Source: CAMEON01 sp964463245
Lineage (GTDB): Bacteria; Bacillota; Clostridia; Oscillospirales; CAG-272
Length of the DNA: 23,084 bases
Reading direction: 5' to 3'
NCBI GenBank assembly: GCA_964463245.1
Contig: CAYXBU010000031.1
Coordinates: forward strand, 1 to 23,084
Within the stretch, counting starts at the first letter, position 1. The number at the start of each line of letters is the position of its first letter. The position numbers and the translations under genes are program-made. Shown here one piece after another: positions 20,921 through 23,084 of the stretch. The notes beneath the pieces were generated by a model. The model was given only the letters and a program-made list of their open reading frames with translations. It did no database searches and had not been told where the DNA came from.

Positions 20921-23074
20921 TTAATTCAATATATCCCCCGCCGCGCCAAACACGGCGCGCACGCTCTCCCGCAGGAGGGGGTGTGCGAACAGCCCCGGGT
21001 CGTCGGTCAGCAGTCTGCGGGCGTGCTCGAAGGCCTTGTTCATCAGCTCGGCATCCTGCCAGCCCTCCGCGAGGCGGAAGCCGCCGCTCTGGCGGATGCT
21101 CCCCCCGGCGGCGGGGGCTAAGAAGTCCCCGGGACCGCGCTGTGCCAGATCCTGCTCGGCGATTTGGAAGCCGTCGAAGGTGGTACGCATGACCTCCAGC
21201 CGTGCCCGCGCGACCTCGCCGCCGCCCTCCCGCACCAGGATGCAGTAGGACTTGCGCTGACCGCGTCCCACCCGCCCGCGAAGCTGGTGAAGCTGGGACA
21301 GGCCGAAACGCTCGGCGTTCTCCACGATCATCAGGCAGGCGTTCGGCACGTTCACCCCGACCTCGATGACGGTGGTGGAGACCAGCACCTGCAAGCCCCC
21401 CTCAGCGAAATCCTGCATGACCGCGTCCTTCTCGGCCTGCTTCATCTTGCCGTGGACAAAGCCGATCTTGAGTTCCGGCAACCGCTCGGACAGCTCGGCG
21501 GCGTACTGCACCGCCGCCTTCATGGGCGGCAGGGCGGAGGGCGGAGTCGGCGGGGCGGTGAAGTCCGCCGACAGCGGGATCAGCCCCGCCTCGTCCTCCT
21601 CGGTCTGCTCCACGGCGGGGCAGACCACATACACCTGTCCCCCTGCCGCGACATTCTTGCGGATGAAGGCATCCAGCCGTGCGCGGTAGCTCTCGTCCAC
21701 CACGAAGGTGTCCACCCGCTGTCGTCCCGGGGGCATCTCGTTGATGCGGGAAACATCCAGGTCACCGTACATCACCAGTGCCAGCGAGCGCGGAATGGGG
21801 GTCGCGCTCATGCACAGAAGGTGCGCGTGGCGATTCTTGCCCGACAGCGCCGCCCGCTGGTTGACCCCGAAGCGGTGTTGCTCGTCGGTCACGACCAGTG
21901 CCGGGGCGGCGAAATCCACGCCGTCCGACAGGAGGGCTTGGGTTCCGATGACGAAATCTAAGCGGGTATGCGGGTCGGGGTCGGCTAACGCCTCGCGTAT
22001 CCTGCGCTTGCGGGTGGCGGTGGTGGAGCCGACCAGCAGTGCCCCCCGTATACCCACCCGCTCGAACAGCGGGATCAGGTCGGCGGCGTGCTGGGCGGCC
22101 AGTATGCCGGTGGGTGCCATGATGGCGGCCTGCCGCCCGGAGCGGACGGCGATATACACCGCCGCCGCCGCGCAGACGGTCTTGCCACACCCCACGTCCC
22201 CGACCAGCATCCGATTCATGGACAGGCCGCTTGCCATATCCCGACGAATATCCGAGATGGCGCGCGCCTGTGCCCCGGTCAGGTCATAGGGGAGCAGGTT
22301 CAGAAAGGCGCGGTATTCCTCCTCGGTGACCCGGCAGATGGGTGCATCCTTGGTGCGGACGCCGCCCCCCTGCATCCCCAGCCCCAGCGAAAAGCGGAAG
22401 AACTCATCAAACGCCAAGCGGCACTTGGCGGTGTGCAGGGACAGGAAATTCGGCGGCCTGTGTACGGTTCGCAGGGCATAGGCCAGGGTGCACAGCCCCT
22501 CCTCCTCGCGGATGGCATCCGGCAGGGGGTCTTGTATATGCGACACGGTGGGCAGAGCCTGCTGCACCAGGGAGGTGATCAGCTTATTGCTCAGTCCCTC
22601 GGTCAGCGGGTAGACCGGCACCAGCGCGGGGAGGGCTCCGCCCTCGGTATACGGCTCAAAGGCGGGATTGGTCATGGCATAGCCCTGCCCTATCCGCTCC
22701 ACCTTCCCGAAGAAGCGGAAGCTCGCCCCGATCGGGAAGCTGTCGTACAGGTAGTCCTGATTGAAGAAGGCCACCTCACAGCTCCCGCCCTCGCTGTCGT
22801 CAAAGGCGCGGAACTTCAAGAGAGTCATGCGGTTCTTGAGGCGGCTCCGTCGCGGCTGGGTGGAGACGGTCAGCACCACCGCCTGCCGCTCCCCGCGTCG
22901 CCCCTCGGTCTGGGTCTCGGACAGCGACACCACATCCCCCCGATTCTCGTATGCGCGGGGAAAATGGAACAGCATATCCCGCACCGAAAGCAGCCCCAGC
23001 TTGGCCAGAAGTGATGCCCGCTTCTCTCCGACACCGGGGAGACGGGACAGGGGGGCGGAAAGTAGGTCTTCCAT
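20921..23074 (-). CDS. recG: ATP-dependent DNA helicase RecG
   Basis: This 717-residue helicase reverses stalled replication forks and branch-migrates Holliday junctions. The N-terminus has the LPGVGEKRASLLAKLGL helix-hairpin segment and an OB-fold wedge domain (about 45-145). The Superfamily 2 helicase motifs are all visible: LTGAQ (265-269), Walker A GDVGCGKT (292-299), DEQH (397-400), MSATPIPRSLAL, FVHGKMKQAEK, STTVIEVGVNVPNA and QLRGRVGRG. The length is slightly above the usual 680-700. The ATG at 23074 is preceded by AGGAG (23080-23084), so the gene is complete although it touches the window edge; its promoter lies outside. Confidence 0.97.
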   Translation of the reverse strand: MEDLLSAPLSRLPGVGEKRASLLAKLGLLSVRDMLFHFPRAYENRGDVVSLSETQTEGRRGERQAVVLTVSTQPRRSRLKNRMTLLKFRAFDDSEGGSCEVAFFNQDYLYDSFPIGASFRFFGKVERIGQGYAMTNPAFEPYTEGGALPALVPVYPLTEGLSNKLITSLVQQALPTVSHIQDPLPDAIREEEGLCTLAYALRTVHRPPNFLSLHTAKCRLAFDEFFRFSLGLGMQGGGVRTKDAPICRVTEEEYRAFLNLLPYDLTGAQARAISDIRRDMASGLSMNRMLVGDVGCGKTVCAAAAVYIAVRSGRQAAIMAPTGILAAQHAADLIPLFERVGIRGALLVGSTTATRKRRIREALADPDPHTRLDFVIGTQALLSDGVDFAAPALVVTDEQHRFGVNQRAALSGKNRHAHLLCMSATPIPRSLALVMYGDLDVSRINEMPPGRQRVDTFVVDESYRARLDAFIRKNVAAGGQVYVVCPAVEQTEEDEAGLIPLSADFTAPPTPPSALPPMKAAVQYAAELSERLPELKIGFVHGKMKQAEKDAVMQDFAEGGLQVLVSTTVIEVGVNVPNACLMIVENAERFGLSQLHQLRGRVGRGQRKSYCILVREGGGEVARARLEVMRTTFDGFQIAEQDLAQRGPGDFLAPAAGGSIRQSGGFRLAEGWQDAELMNKAFEHARRLLTDDPGLFAHPLLRESVRAVFGAAGDILN

Positions 23075-23084
23075 GGGGGCTCCT

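Noticed and set aside
1..23084. CRISPR array, prophage, integrative element or secondary-metabolite cluster
   Set aside because: No regularly spaced direct repeats, phage or conjugation genes, or biosynthetic enzymes were seen; apart from the MITE-like element the content is core chromosomal.

Overview
The window looks like chromosomal DNA from a GC-rich, endospore-forming member of the Clostridia, probably an Oscillospirales/Ruminococcaceae-type gut anaerobe. This is inferred from gene content: spoIIR, a DUF4364 protein, the electron-bifurcating pair NfnA/NfnB, a CIRCE-controlled hrcA-grpE-dnaK-dnaJ-prmA operon, and a secreted GH84 hexosaminidase lipoprotein suited to host glycans. The sequence alone does not give a species. 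About 90 percent is protein-coding. I see no tRNA, rRNA, CRISPR array or prophage.

Left part (1-8240), all on the minus strand. A promoter at 8212-8240 drives what looks like a five-gene unit: DUF4364 protein, nfnA, nfnB, GH84 lipoprotein and an Eis-like GNAT acetyltransferase. Each gap is 34 bp or less. The unit ends exactly at a 183-bp MITE-like element (903-1085) with perfect 21-bp terminal inverted repeats and TA ends. Beyond it lies spoIIR, whose upstream region holds a perfect 13-bp inverted repeat that includes the spoIIR ribosome binding site. A strong hairpin (115-151) follows spoIIR. The first ~85 bases are an unresolved edge sequence.

Middle part (8241-13527). Homoserine dehydrogenase (hom) is divergent from the nfn unit and is followed by an unrecognised three-helix membrane protein. 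Then comes a 565-bp non-coding stretch with several hairpins. It ends in a near-consensus promoter for trpS, which is followed by a xylose-isomerase-like TIM-barrel protein. A near-perfect 20-bp hairpin separates that gene from a convergent mazF/ndoA-type toxin gene. No antitoxin gene is visible beside the toxin, and its upstream region is highly structured.

Right part (13840-23084). A sigma-A promoter overlapped by a CIRCE operator controls hrcA-grpE-dnaK-dnaJ-prmA, the classical class I heat-shock operon, closed by a strong intrinsic terminator. Convergent to it are a nucleoside-hydrolase-family gene and recG, whose start codon lies 10 bp inside the right edge.

Most of the window is ordinary housekeeping. 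The points worth a second look are the MITE and its abutment on a stop codon, the spoIIR inverted repeat, the orphan toxin with its structured upstream region, the GH84/NfnAB gene association, and the 565-bp hairpin-rich gap.
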